Source: Bradysia coprophila
Lineage: Eukaryota; Arthropoda; Insecta; Diptera; Sciaridae
Length of the DNA stretch: 64,000 nucleotides
Assembly (NCBI RefSeq): GCF_014529535.1
Contig: NC_050738.1
Span: 14,090,062-14,154,061, forward strand
Direction of reading: 5' to 3'
Every line of letters begins with the position of its first letter. The stretch's first letter is position 1. The position numbers and the translations under genes are program-made. Of this stretch, positions 1 to 11,853 are shown one piece after another. The notes below the pieces were generated by a model, which saw only the letters and a list, made by a program, of their open reading frames with translations, had not been told where the DNA came from and did no database searches.

Positions 1-20
1 CTGCCGAGTTTCCATTTTAC

Positions 21-182
21 TATGCGCAACGGAACGGATCAGTGACAGGTCATTTTTGACGAAAACTTCCCGGTATATTCGCGGATACTCCAAGCTCACG
101 ATGTTCGTGTCCAAATTAGTGAAGTCCCAATTGAATCGATGCAATTGAACGAGTCCAAACATGCCCATCTCCTCCAATAACA
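21..182 (-). CDS. VPS33B-like exon (Sec1/Munc18 family), partial gene at window edge
   Basis: On the minus strand this interval stays open and encodes a peptide containing LLEEMGMFGLV, then LDTNIVSLEYPRIYREVF, then a segment ending near VAH. This order resembles the N-terminal half of VPS33B (a VLEEEGIYG-type segment, then DLLSMELP-FFRDYF), a Sec1/Munc18 protein acting in vesicle fusion on endolysosomes. A plausible donor (GTAAAA) lies at 20-19; the acceptor is weak (GAAG just before 182) and a TGA lies shortly upstream in frame. Further 3' exons would be left of the window. I found no 5' exon to the right, so this could also be a stray or decayed exon. The similarity was judged from memory of the family, not from an alignment. 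Confidence 0.4.
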
Positions 183-297
183 CTTCGAACGGCCGTTTTC
201 AAAAAAAATCGCTCTGATTTAGATTCATTTCTGAGGGGCAGTCAAAAAACCTTAGCTATTTAGCACCGACTTTCATGAAACATCAGTCGAATACAAA

Positions 298-383
298 ATG
301 CTATTGGCAGGCAGACTTGCCTGCGAATAATGTTTTCCTTTTTACGAAGGCTATTGGCAGGTGAAATGGCCTGCCAATAGCAT
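298..383. repeat. Short inverted-repeat element (TIR ATGCTATTGGCAGG)
   Basis: A 14-base end at 298-311 (ATGCTATTGGCAGG) is matched by its exact reverse complement at 370-383. Inside, 350-361 and 370-381 form a perfect 12-bp stem with an 8-nt loop, and 301-330 looks like a decayed second hairpin. This is probably a small non-autonomous element. No target duplication was recognised. Confidence 0.55.
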
Positions 384-662
384 CTACGTTTAGCAAATAT
401 ATTTTTCAAAAAAAAAAAAAAATAGGCCTAGTAGAATATCTAAAAAAAATACAACGATCTGTAGGGCGGGTCTATTTTTAAACACTACCCTTTTTTCCAT
501 TCATCACGAGCGAGTGGTAGTTCGAGACTGAGACTAAACACTGAACGTTGTATGATTCCTCTGGAATCGAATGTGTGAGATTAAACCATTACTATTGACT
601 GCAGTCTTATGAAGAATTCAGGACAGGTAAACTTTATTAAATCATTTCGAAACTATTTGACT

Positions 663-810
663 GGAGAGAGATTACGGCTGCATTTCTCTATTCTCTTCTC
701 TATACTCTACCATCAAATCTGTGCACATTACATACACATTTTGTGCAATTTCTGTGCACAGATTTGATGGTAGAGAAGAGAATAGAGAAATGCAGCCGTA
801 ATCTCTCTCC
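663..810. repeat. Long hairpin (about 57-bp arms, 27-nt loop)
   Basis: The left arm 663-726 is the reverse complement of the right arm 754-810 apart from a 7-nt insertion in the left arm. The arms begin GGAGAGAGATTACGGC and end near GTGCAC. Short open frames through this region only read through the hairpin and are not genes. It is either a foldback MITE or a transcribed hairpin RNA source; the sequence does not decide which. Confidence 0.75.
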
Positions 811-2129
811 TGATTGGTTTTTTGACCATTCGCTCTTGGCATTGGAAAAACCAATTTTTGTTTTAAAAAAATGCTTCCATGGCACATTCTCTGGATTATT
901 CTGGGTGCAACCTGTACTAGGTTTAGGCGTTTGAAAAATGTAAACAAAAGGAAAAAATTGACCTCCTACTTTTCAGACGACACGCATATCAGCAAATAGA
1001 GTCAGTTGTTCTTGTGGCGAACCTTTCACATCGTTACGTTAAAAAGAATTTTTGTTGTATAAGACCCAGGCCTAATACTGGCCCTATGGGCATGGGGTGG
1101 AATTTTGATACTCGAAGGGTTTTTCGATTTTTGAATGAATGAGTAAAGGGCTTTTTACAAATTTACTGCACCGAACGCTTCTCTATTTTGTTTTCTTGCA
1201 TCCTAGCATACAAGTAATTTTGACAATATTGCTGTTCGGGAATTCGTTTCAGGTTGAATAACATCGCTAAAACAGGAATATCTTTAAAGTTATATGGCTG
1301 TTAAAAAATTATCCCAACAATGCCCGCAAACTCCTTATATTACAAAAACCATTATATCGACTGAAAATTTAAACGATAAATTCGACTTTTGCACGTAGTT
1401 GACATTTATCTGCCAAAATCTCACATGGTTAAGGCAATAAATCAAATTGCACTATTTGTCGATACTCGGGTACTCTCAACCACATAGGAAATAATTATTT
1501 ATTATTTATAGTTAGGTGTATTTACCTCGGTATTTACAATAAATTCCAAATATATATTTTGTTTTCTATTGTTTGCGGGAAAATATTCCCTCCAGTAACA
1601 CACAACCATCGTTAGCGATGTCATAAATATTCATAAATATATTTTTCCGTTTCGATAGAATGCGTCGGTTATGTACAACATGCATCGTTCGTGAATATAT
1701 CGTTGTTTTTATTTTTTAATATTTGGTTCGGGTTGTTGATTAAATAAATTAATAAATGATTCCTTCGCGGTTCCCGTCTGGGTAAAGAGTTTTTTTCAAA
1801 TTTATGTGAAAGGTACTTGTAGTATTCAAATAGTTATTTATACAACCCAGTGATAAATGCTTTTTGAGGCCGTAGGCCGAGTGCGTACATCATATACACA
1901 TCATAATCATCATATACAACATTTTCGTAATAAAGGCAACGGAAAGTCGTACTTTTCGTCACTTGTTGCGAAAATAATATTTTATAACAGAGCTATATTG
2001 AATGTCTTAAGCAAAGTAAGTCACTGGTTGCACTAGAACGAATTTTTCGTAACGCTTCCAAGCTCTCATTTATTATCAGAAATCGTAAACCGTATTGGAA
2101 TGAAATTGAATTTGAAAAGAAAAATGTAA
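811..2129. other. AT-rich intergenic stretch, no gene seen
   Basis: There is no coding run with exon-like borders and no convincing repeat structure. Short ATG-initiated frames here have no family resemblance. Confidence 0.6.
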
Positions 2130-2201
2130 TTCACGGGTGGGGACCGAACCCACAATTTTCAACTTTCCGGGCTGATGCTCTAACAATTGAGCTACCGTGG
2201 A
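2130..2201 (-). tRNA. tRNA-like sequence (likely SINE head or tRNA pseudogene)
   Basis: Read on the minus strand, the 72 nt fold as a cloverleaf: a 7-bp acceptor with one mismatch, D stem GCTC/GAGC, anticodon stem TCAGC/GTTGA with loop CCGGAAA, a 5-nt variable region and T stem GTGGG/CCCAC. The loop would give anticodon GGA (serine), but the long variable arm of tRNA-Ser is absent, U33 is missing and position 58 is G instead of A. A run of five T (2124-2120) follows, fitting Pol III termination. The structure is real, but the deviations favour a tRNA-derived SINE or pseudogene over a working tRNA. Confidence 0.55.
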
Positions 2202-2209
2202 CATCTTCT

Positions 2210-5209
2210 TTTCAAATCCAATTTTGAACCGTTATTTCAAATTCTACGTCACAGCTCGAACCGTGTGTTGCACACAAAGCTGATCAATTTTCGAACTTTC
2301 TTCAACACACACATACATACTCAACATGTAACGCTGTCGTTTTCCGTACATACGAACATTCACTGTCTTCTGCATTAATTCAAATCGAATTTATTCGTAT
2401 AGTCAACATCAATTCGATGTCATCGTATATGAACGCTGCATTCATTTGGAGACATGAGAATAACTCAAATTAGATATCAAATTTTGACTAATTATTGTAC
2501 CAGTTCTAGTTACTTTAACTAACCATTAGTCAAAAGCTCTCATTTACAAAATTGATATTTCCTTAGGCTGAAAACAAACGAGCGTTTGCGTTGATGGGAT
2601 CGACAATTATACTGTGTTTTCCATTGTTTAGCCTGTGGTAAATATCTGATTACGATGGTAAACGCAGCATAATATATCATTTTTATGACCTTGTAAACGT
2701 CAGACATGACCCCAGCTGTCAGACATGTCGAAAAATAACGAATGAATTGAACGAACGATTTTCATGTAAAAACCAGTAAATTGAACGCAGTCAACGTCAA
2801 TTAATTGAGGTTAATGACTACTTGACGAAAAATTAAGTGTGGTTGCGTTGACGAGTACCGTATAATGAAAATGATCTATTGTCGATTCAATCAACGGAAA
2901 ATTGCTCGTGTGTTTTCGGCCTAAAATCGTCGATTTTCATTTCTTTCAAAAAGTATATAAATTTTTATCAATTTGGACGTATTACAGCTTGTTGAATAGG
3001 CCTCGACGAGTTCTACAAAATAGGTTGCAGCGCTACATAAGGCGAAAATAATTTCAAACTTCATCTAAAAATGTTCAATTTCCATTGTTATGGGTTCTTT
3101 GGAAAGGTCTAGACGAGCTCTAAAATAGGATAAAATTTGAGCTACAGATAAATGGTCAATATGTAGGTGTTAAGCTTTCATCTAAAAGTTTCAGGTTTTT
3201 TTTGCGCACTGGCACGTCGAAAAGTGGGAGAAAATAATCAGATTAATTTGGTGTCTCAATTAATAGAGAGAATTGTATGGTGATAGTGACTTTTTATATT
3301 TCTCCGCCTTTAGTGTTTCATCTGGTATATATTCCATGCTTCTCTAAAAACAAATCTCAGAAAACGCTGTAACCTGTTCAACCGGAAAATGATGTTCATA
3401 CAAACAAAGACGTATTACTACATCAAATAGCTAGCCTATATGTATTGTACTAGGTGCGTACGAGTAGTCTGCAGCCGGCAAAGTGACTACTTAATGAGAT
3501 GCATTTTGCTGTTCCAATCTGAAAACACATTGTAATATCTAAAGCGTCATTCTTCCATTACACTGCCCTAAATTGTAAAATTGCAATTTTAATATTTTTA
3601 ATTTCGGTAGTTTTTACATTATAATAATTTGGATTTTTTTTGCCGCATTTTTATTTTGCCTTCATGTTTTCGGATCAACACATCACGTACATTAAAATAT
3701 GCATTTCAATTAAAAATTATAATTAAAATCAAATCAAGTGAATGTTACCGTTTAAAATGCGAGACAAGCATACACTCTACCGCTGTTATACACATGAAAA
3801 CATCCGTAATTATACTATGCCAAATAAAAAATGGTTTTTGGGGGGTAAGTTTAGCCTGATGGGTGCTGCACTGGTGGAGTACTTAAAGTACTTGTAGCAA
3901 AAATTTTACCTAATTAAACTCGCATAGTGTGGTGAATAAGTAAGGCAAGAAGAAAGTCTTTTACTTTATTCAAACAGAACATTTATGGAATAAATGTATT
4001 CTAGTGGTGGATATAACTATGTCTGTCGTTATTGCAAAGACAGAATACTATCTTACATTTTCTACTTAATGAAGGTCCAACAGCCGTCGTTCTAAAATAG
4101 TGTCTATTTTTCATTAGTTCGATTATATGGTCAAATCGTCTGTTTACCTCAATTCAATTTCCGCCGTTAGATTGCCAATGTGTAAACAATTGACGTGGTT
4201 TGCAAATTAATTTGGTGGATTTTATTAGATTTGCCTTTCATCAAATCGAAACACTAAGATGTTTGAGGTCGCCAAACACATAAAGATGTTTTTATTATTA
4301 GATGGTCGCATTGTCGAACCATACTGTATGCCTGTAAGTCTTATAAGTAAATTTATTTAAGAAGAATACAAAGTTACTTCATGGATATAAAATAGTAGAA
4401 ACTTTTCTTTTACCGCCGCTATTCTTAAAAGTTTAATCCTGTACCTAGGTTACATAAAGGAGTTTAAAATTTTTTTTTATTTGTTTGCATGATCCAAAAA
4501 CTTTTTAGGGAATAAAAAACTTTAAATTCGATACAAGTTCAAATTATTTTAAAAGAAATTTTGTGTTGAACACAAATTTATGTTAACAAAAATATGCTCC
4601 TCTGCGCCATTCTTCGACGACAATAGAAGTTTAGTATGGATGGGTTTTTTCTTGTTCGAATTTTAAAGTCTTTTTGAACAACGAGTTTTGCTTTTTTGTC
4701 TAATTTTACAATATGTTAACTTGTCGTGGACATTGCCAACGAAGTTTTTTTATGCATGATTGCCATTCAGTTGGTATGGTTTTTGGTAAAATTTAGGATA
4801 ATCGCAAAAATTGGTACTTTCTTAAATATTTTTTTATTTAGCTACTCTGTAGTACCTAAACGTTAGATGCTAGCAGATGTTTCAATACTTGAGACTCTTC
4901 TAAAATACTCATCACAATAATTAAAAGACTTTTAACCCATTTACCCATTCAGACACTTGTAAAGAAAATAGTTATTTTAAATCATAAATGACCTTCATGA
5001 TGACCAATTTATCAATAGCAAAAAACTTATGGGATGGATAACTTGCAACAAACAAAAGAATGAAAAGAACAACCGCAATGAATTTTCCGTAAAAGTTTGA
5101 TACCCTTGCTGCAAAGAATTGCATTTGACATGTTGTGCGAAATGCCTTGGGGATATCGTGTTTTATCCCATCTCGTCCACAATATGAAGCTTAATGCTGC
5201 AAAAAATGC
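2210..5209. other. Intergenic, with two diverged direct repeats near 3.0-3.16 kb
   Basis: No gene is recognisable. Around 2995-3060 and 3100-3160 a motif of the form GGYCTMGACGAGYTCT followed by AAAATAGG occurs twice in direct orientation about 100 bp apart, suggesting a degraded repeat. The rest is AT-rich with scattered short frames that I regard as chance. Confidence 0.5.
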
Positions 5210-5217
5210 ATATATTT

Positions 5218-5368
5218 CGAGGGGGAAACTATGCGAACAAATCCTGGGACAGGTTGTATTTGTTATTGGTGACCAATAGAAATAGTACGCAAACGGAAGG
5301 AAATAGTAGGTTAATAGACGCCAATGGAAGTTGGTGTGACAGAGTTTGCTCGCATAGAATGCCCCTAG
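5218..5368. mobile_element. hAT-like MITE, 151 bp
   Basis: The left end starts CGAGGGGGAAACTATGCG and the right end is its imperfect reverse complement (CGCATAGAATGCCCCTAG). Flanking octamers atatattt (5210-5217) and agatattt (5369-5376) agree at 7 of 8 positions, as expected for an aged 8-bp target duplication of a hAT-type element. Its CGAGGGG terminus is shared with the element at 29716-29956. It has no coding capacity. Confidence 0.55.
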
Positions 5369-5376
5369 AGATATTT

Positions 5377-5867
5377 GTACGTTTATTATTCAATATTTGC
5401 GAAATGTATAACATTCTAGCGCAATTATTTTAATGGTGCTTTGAAAAATTAAAAACAAGTTAAACAAATAAAACCACTTATCTTTTACATTTCGGAAATT
5501 TTCATAATTGCCCAAGGTATATCTTGTTCCAATGATTCTTGGATGTAAAAATGCATTAAAGAGAAAATGTAGATATTTACTGGAAAAGTTTTAAAACAAA
5601 CTGTCAGCAATGACTTTCAGTTTTCTAAATGAAATTGAATGAATAATAATTGCGAGGTGGACTGGGTAGACTGACCCGACATGCGAATGAAAAAATTCTT
5701 TATATACATTTTTTCATGTAGCGGGGCTGAAAACCAATTTTTCTGAAATTTTCCCCGGTTTTTGATCCCTTACATGAAACATAATGTGTGTGTCACCAGA
5801 CATACACGAATATTACTGTAGCCTGTACAGTCTTGCCTAGCATCTCTCACACCGCTTTATTATATTT
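5377..5867. other. AT-rich intergenic spacer
   Basis: No gene or clear repeat was seen. An AT-rich run near 5700 and short chance frames are all that is visible. Confidence 0.5.
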
Positions 5868-6166
5868 TACATGCTACATGCGTCGAAAACCGTACTTTTC
5901 ATGTTTTAAGCACTTCTTTCGACGCCCTCAGCATGTAAAATCCATTACATAACTCGGGATAAAATTGAAAAGTATCGTTTTCGTGTGTTGTTTATTGACC
6001 TCGGCTTCGCCTCGAATCAACAAAATTCACACAAAAACTATAGTTTTCATCTTTTTATCCCTAGTCATGTAAAATACTATTTTAGTTTCTCCCCTTGTCA
6101 TGCAAATAACTATTATTTCTCTAGTGAGTTAAGTGTTTCATGTACATATCTTTTGGCATGTAATTA
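5868..6166 (+). repeat. Dispersed foldback repeat family, copy 1
   Basis: It starts TTTTACATGCTACATGCGTC and contains two nested hairpins. The first pairs TTTACATGCT with AGCATGTAAA. The second pairs about CGTGTGTTGTTTATTGACC with its complement around a GGCTTCGCC-like loop. Related sequence occurs at 13010-13060, 28198-28420 and, inverted, at 38015-38110, so this is a dispersed genomic repeat. Confidence 0.65.
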
Positions 6167-6186
6167 AAGTGATAGCTATTTAATAA

Positions 6187-7030
6187 GAAATGATCACAAG
6201 AAAATAGGAAATGATCACTAGAAAAAGAGAAATGATCACAATTTTTTTATGATAGCAATAAAAATAGAATTTGATCACCAAAAAATAAGAATTTGATCAC
6301 TAAATATATGCAATTTTACCACTAACATATGATCGTCTCGAAATAAGAAATGATCTACAATTATACGAATTTGATTACAAAAAATAAAGAAATGATCGTG
6401 CAAAATAAAAAATTTGATTGCAAGAAATAAGGATATGCTATCTATTATTCTGTTTGATTATTAGACGATGCAAGAGAAAAAAAAATTAACACCTAAGTTA
6501 CCAACACCGTTCCGGCGCCCGGCTCGCATTGCGGCCCTCCGCTTCGCTACGGGGCAATGGGCCGGATCGCTCGGCGTGTTAAAACGCTTTTTATGTGCAA
6601 TGAATTACACAGACTAATTATTAGACGATGCGAGAGAGAAAAAATTAACTCCTAAGTTACCAACACCGTTCCGGCGCCCGGCTCGCATTGCGGCCCTCCG
6701 CTTCGCTCCGGGGCAATGGGCCGGATCGCTCGGCGTGTTAAAACGCTTTTTATGTGTATTCGTTCGGACTTTTAGTGATCAAATTCTTTACTTTTAGTGA
6801 TCAAATTCTTTATTTTTAGTGATCAAATTCTTTATTTTTAGTGATCACATTTGATTTAGCGGGTGGTAGGTACTACTTGTGATCACTTCTTATTTTAGGT
6901 TGATAGAATCTTATTTCGTAGTGTTATATTTGAAAAACTGGTTGTGATCACATTCTTATTTTCCTGCAATCATTTTAATTTTCAAGTGATCAATTCTTAT
7001 TTTAGATTTATCGCTTTTATTTCTTCCCAT
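6187..7030. repeat. Inverted TGATCA minisatellites flanking a duplicated GC-rich core
   Basis: The left arm (about 6187-6440) is an irregular array of units like AAATAAGAAATGATCAC. The right arm (about 6770-7030) carries the same motif in opposite orientation (TTTTTAGTGATCAAATTC). Between them a unit of about 140 bp occurs twice in direct orientation with a 160-bp period (from about 6457 and about 6617). Each unit begins ATTATTAGACGATG and contains a block far more GC-rich than anything nearby. Most likely a composite foldback transposon; there is no ORF inside and no spacer diversity that would suggest a CRISPR array. Confidence 0.7.
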
Positions 7031-9640
7031 ATCTTTTCTGTCTTTTTTGAGACTTATTAGTGGATTATAACTCAGGCATTTTAAAAATGTTGCTAATTTG
7101 TATAAATCGAATATATGCTAAATTGATACACAATTAGTAGCGGTCTTCCAATATGGTTAGTTAAAATCATAGAATTGAAATGGAACATACACCATAACAG
7201 ACGTTCACTGAAATCCATTTAAACGTTAAGGGGATGTACCCAAAATCCGATTTAAGAAGGGTCATACAATCTCGACATTTTTTTAAATATACTTTACACT
7301 TAATACTAAGTTATGTGAAACGACACATTTTTATGTTTCTCTTTATATAAACATGTAAACACTCCTAGGACGGGAAACTATGTTTTCCTGAATAATGATA
7401 TGGCGAATAAACGAATCGTATGCGAGAAAAAGTAAGATTTTGTACATTACATTGAACAAACCTGAATAAGTGTGTTCAGCAATTTTGTGTTTGCTCCATG
7501 TGATGTAAATACCTATTTCCTTATTTCGAGAGAAGAGACTTTTTTCGCTTGCATACTTTGTGAATATCCCTTAAACATTGCAATCTAATTTCATAGACTC
7601 AACCTACATAATGTAAAGTGTCACACAGGACTAATAATGCAAACCTTTCATGAAATTGACATTTTTTATTTACTTTCCTCTTTCATTAACATTCGTGTCG
7701 TGGCCTACATTTGAAATGCATTCCTTTTGAAACCGAATATAAAATATACTTATGCGAGAACAATGGAAACACGTAGTATAACGAATGGATGAATGTTAGT
7801 TATTTTCGTCGGGTAACAGTTATAACAAAATCTACAATAAGTATAAAGCTGGTGCCTAACTACCACTTCTACAAAGCGTTAAACAAAAATTTCATTTGAC
7901 TTTTCAAACGAACCATGAAGCACTTTATGTTGAGTCTACATTACTTGTATAAGTGCTTAAACATTAAACATAAACGTGGTTTTATGCAATATAGAAGTCT
8001 GGCTAAAATGTGGTGTTAGGGTTTTCCGCATTATAACGTTGAAGGCAAAGAGGATTCTGCAATATCCCCAGTTTCAGTTTTCAACAAACAAAAACAAATA
8101 TAGACTTCTATTGACAAAACCATTGCTAAATTGTTACCACCAAGTTTAAATGGATATAATTTGAAACAGGAAATGTTTCATTTATGTCCGGATTTGAACA
8201 TAGTTGGAAAATATTTTTTTTTTAAACAGAATCTTGCACTGACTGACGACTGCAAATAATAACCGAGCGGAACGACAGAGCCTTTATAATGTTTATTGCA
8301 TTCTATTCTGAAATTTTAAGATTCATGATTTTAGCATAAAATTGGATTAACCTGAAACTGTGTGCATGTGCTTTAATTGTGTGACAAACATTATATGCCA
8401 CCAAAGGTTGACTTCCGGTACTCCTAGCCATACAATATTTAATTGTTAATTGTAGGTTTATTGGTTCAGATACTTCACTAACAGGTGCTATTGAACTTAA
8501 GTATTCAATGGGTGTGTGTTAGGTGCTTTTGTACGAGCTCCTGTAAAAATTAAATATTCAATTTCCGGAAAAACGCAACGAGAGGTTATAAAAAAGACCT
8601 GGGCCGTACGACAGACGTTTTTCGAAAATTTAAGACATTTGAATAATAGTTTGTTGTGTACCTGTTTTGGACGAACGATTTTAGGCAATTTTGGGAAAGA
8701 GCCTTTAAGTAAACTTTCGTCCCTCGAATTGACAGTTTTATTTTCGGTCCTCTTAGCAAGCATACATACAAAAAGGAAGATTTAGCATCATTATCATAAC
8801 ATTCAAACTAAGCACTCTTATTTCGCGTATACATGATATCCCTGAATCAAAATAACGTTATGTGAAAAAGCACAGTTATTAGGGAAATGAAAATAGTATA
8901 GGGAAAGAAGGAGTTCAAGCCAGGTACCAGTTGAATCCGATTCTATCCTTCATTAAAACTTGGATTCCCATTTTCAATTAACTGGAGCGTATGTGACGGT
9001 TATGAAGTGTTAACTTAACATTGTGGTTTGCTGTTCAGTTTCTGTTAATAACAAATTTGTATCGCGAGGAAACAAGGATTAAATATAAGGTATACCTGTC
9101 ACTGTAACCGGCTCGTGTATTTTGGCTCTTAGATTTATTTGACAGATTTGTAACGAAAATTCAAGGTAGGTAGTTCCATTAGCGATGGATTTTCGCTAGT
9201 AAAGTTGGTTGACAGTTTACATATACGAGGCGCTGTCGAAAAAAAACTTTAAATTTATTTGGGCATGATTTAAACTAGTCTGCAGCTCGTACACTTGCTT
9301 TGCATTTGTAGAACATGGAAAGTTACGAATTTTGAGTGCAGTACGAACATGTATGTATAATGTTTGAAGCGATTTTATTTTTCCTATATTCGTATGGAGT
9401 AGAACTACAATAGAAAATCACTGCATAATTTAGTCTATTTGGAATGTATATATTCAGTATCGTTCAGTATATTCGGGAAAATTTAAGGCTAAATTTTAAT
9501 TAACGATCTGTGGATTATTTATGGGTATTACGTCGTTGCAAACATTAACTGAAAACTGATTGAATAGATTGAATGGATGTGCTGAGACATTTTCGTATTT
9601 CAGTGATCATGAATGGTACATAATAAATGGATTTTTAGTC
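7031..9640. other. Intergenic, no gene seen
   Basis: 2.6 kb of AT-rich DNA. The overlapping frames around 8500-8790 on both strands have no recognisable domain and no splice-site support, so I do not call them. Confidence 0.5.
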
Positions 9641-10085
9641 CCGTACGAAGTACTGGGGTCTTATAGGTTTGCGCATACGTTTGTAACGAATTGGACTCCC
9701 TGAGTAAGGGGAAACCTATTGTGGTTGTCTAGAGATGCCAAATCAGCGGGAAAAAAATGTCCGTCCGTCTGTCTCAAACTTGAGTAAAACGCATCCGATT
9801 TTGAAAATTCTTTTTTTTTTCGTTTGGTAACGTCAAAAGACAGGCTAAGGTCGAAGATGGGTGACATTTAAACATTACAATTAACTTTTTTTTATAGACC
9901 ATTTTGAAAACCCAAAAAATAACGAAAAAAACGAATTGACGAAACGAAATACACTCCGGAGTGTATTCCGATTCGAATTTTCATGATTTTTTGCGTGTTC
10001 AAAGTGTTCTATAAAAAAAATTAAACATTTTTTTGGCATATAATACGATGCAAAGTATCTTATAATAATGTTCTGCACCGAAGAA
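9640..10085. repeat. Probable degraded repeat with a 20-bp perfect palindrome
   Basis: The stretch starting near GTCCCGTACGAAGTAC and containing TCCGTCCGTCTGTC has the look of dispersed insect repeat sequence, but I cannot name a family. At 9948-9967 there is a perfect palindrome, AATACACTCCGGAGTGTATT. Two short minus-strand frames over this region are not supported as genes. Confidence 0.3.
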
Positions 10086-10186
10086 AAATTAAAAAAATAT
10101 TTGTTTGGAACCTAATTGCTAATGATACATCAAGGTATTTGCAATACTGATCGACAAAAAAAAAATGATCGAAATCGGATCACCGA

Positions 10187-10440
10187 CTCGTGAGTTAGTG
10201 AACCATAAACTAACCCTATAGAATTTATCCAAAATAGATAGATTTTTATAAATCTGTCTATTTTTAGTGTACCATATCCTGATCAAGCCGAATTTATCCA
10301 AAATAGAGAGATTTTCAAAAATCTGTCTATTCTTAGTGAACCATAAACTGACCCTACAGAACTTATCCGAAATAGATCGAGTTTTATAAATCTGTCTATT
10401 TTTAGTGAACCATAACCTGACGTAACCTGACCAAGCCGAA
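10187..10440. repeat. Tandem stem-loop array, three units of about 80-90 bp
   Basis: Three imperfect copies contain TTATCCRAAATAGA, then a self-complementary segment (AATAGAT...ATCTGTCTATT), then TTTTTAGTGAACCATAA. Each copy therefore forms its own small hairpin. Minus-strand frames crossing it are made of the repeat itself and are not proteins. Confidence 0.65.
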
Positions 10441-10682
10441 TTAAAGTTTTACTTTTAAAAGTTTTACTTTTTTCAACTTCCATACATTTAACCTCCCAGC
10501 TTCACACTACTGCGTGAGCTAGGTCTCTTGGAGTGAGCTCTTATCCAGCTACTCGGCCGTACAGTGAACGTGGAATATTTTGTCAATATCTTGAGTAAAT
10601 TTTGACCGAATTTCATGATTTTTTTGTTTGTTTGAAAGGTATTTACGAATGTAAAGCGCCAGTACTGTTTCCGGTCTCCTAA

Positions 10683-10750
10683 CAATATATAACTATATAC
10701 AGCTATATGGAGCTATATACAGGCATATAGAGCTATATAATAGCATATTC
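10683..10750. repeat. Short tandem repeat of AGCTATATA-type units
   Basis: Imperfect units of about 10-13 bp resembling AGCTATATACAGGCATAT are repeated over roughly 65 bp. Confidence 0.6.
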
Positions 10751-10887
10751 ATCTGTGAAATGTTTATGTATAGAAAAATATAGGTAATTATGGCGCTATA
10801 TAGCTGATTAAATAGGAATATATGAAATTTGACTTCGTACGGATCTGTCGATATTGCCTCCGGAAATTTATTTGTAAATGATAACAA

Positions 10888-11853
10888 GGCAAAGAGTGGA
10901 TAATATAAGTGATTTTAAAGGGCGAATAGTTTTTCAGTAGTGAAGAGTATGAAGTAAGAGAATTAAAGAGTTTTACACTAAAGGCTTTTGATACGAATAG
11001 GTGTTTCCTACGGGTCGGCGTTAGCTATGTTTCTAATTCTCTTAGCATTAAAAAATGTAGGGTGTCATTTGAAATCAAAATTCAATGATCGAATCGATTT
11101 TCAATAAAGATAAAATTTGATTTATTGAAGATTGCGGATTCTCACGTTACAACTTATAAAGTAAAAGATTTTCAATCAAGTTCTGGAAAGTAAATAGGCC
11201 AAAAACGCAACCGACTCGATATTGATATGTTGCCATGTGCGAAAGGTTTATTTGACTTAGACACAGACGCGGTGTCTGAGACACCACGAATTCTTTATCC
11301 CGTTGCTCCACCTTGCTCTGTTACTTTGGATGAATATCCGGCACAGATAAAAATAGAGCATACGAAAATCATTTATTCTGGGTAGTTGTAGTTAAGCCGC
11401 TGTATGTATATCTATATGTAGCAGCAATATAACTATAAAATTTCAATTTTATGGTTGAAAATTGAAATTTATGCTTTTCGATTACATTTTGTGACGACGA
11501 AATATGCATTTCGTGTTAAAATATCAATTTCCAATCATAACAAACATCCATCCATCGTTGAATTAATATTTAAAAAATTTCGTTCTCTATTTACATACGT
11601 TTTGGTTATTGTAGTGTTATTGTAGCCTTTCGTTAAATTAAATTTGCTTCATTTGAATCATGTAAACTACAATACCTGTATGGAACATTGTGGTATCGAC
11701 TGTTGTATATTATATGGTTGAAACACCTCATCTCAGGAGTGATGTAGAAACTGAAACTACCAATTTAAGTGAGTTTTTGGTCTGTGGAAAATTTCAATTT
11801 TATCCCTTCAGCCAACAAGTAATTATATATTCATATACCAAACACATGTTTGG
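10888..11853. other. Intergenic region downstream of the LYPLAL1-like gene
   Basis: This would contain the 3' end of the minus-strand gene to the right. No other gene or repeat was recognised. Confidence 0.45.

Noticed and set aside
672..947. Overlapping frames on both strands
   Set aside because: They run through the 663-810 hairpin; mirror frames are expected from an inverted repeat.
6187..7030. CRISPR-like array
   Set aside because: Units are degenerate, in inverted arms, without unique spacers of constant length, and the genome is eukaryotic.
8497..8785. Overlapping 88- and 89-aa frames on opposite strands
   Set aside because: No domain, no splice-site support and composition like the surrounding intergenic DNA.
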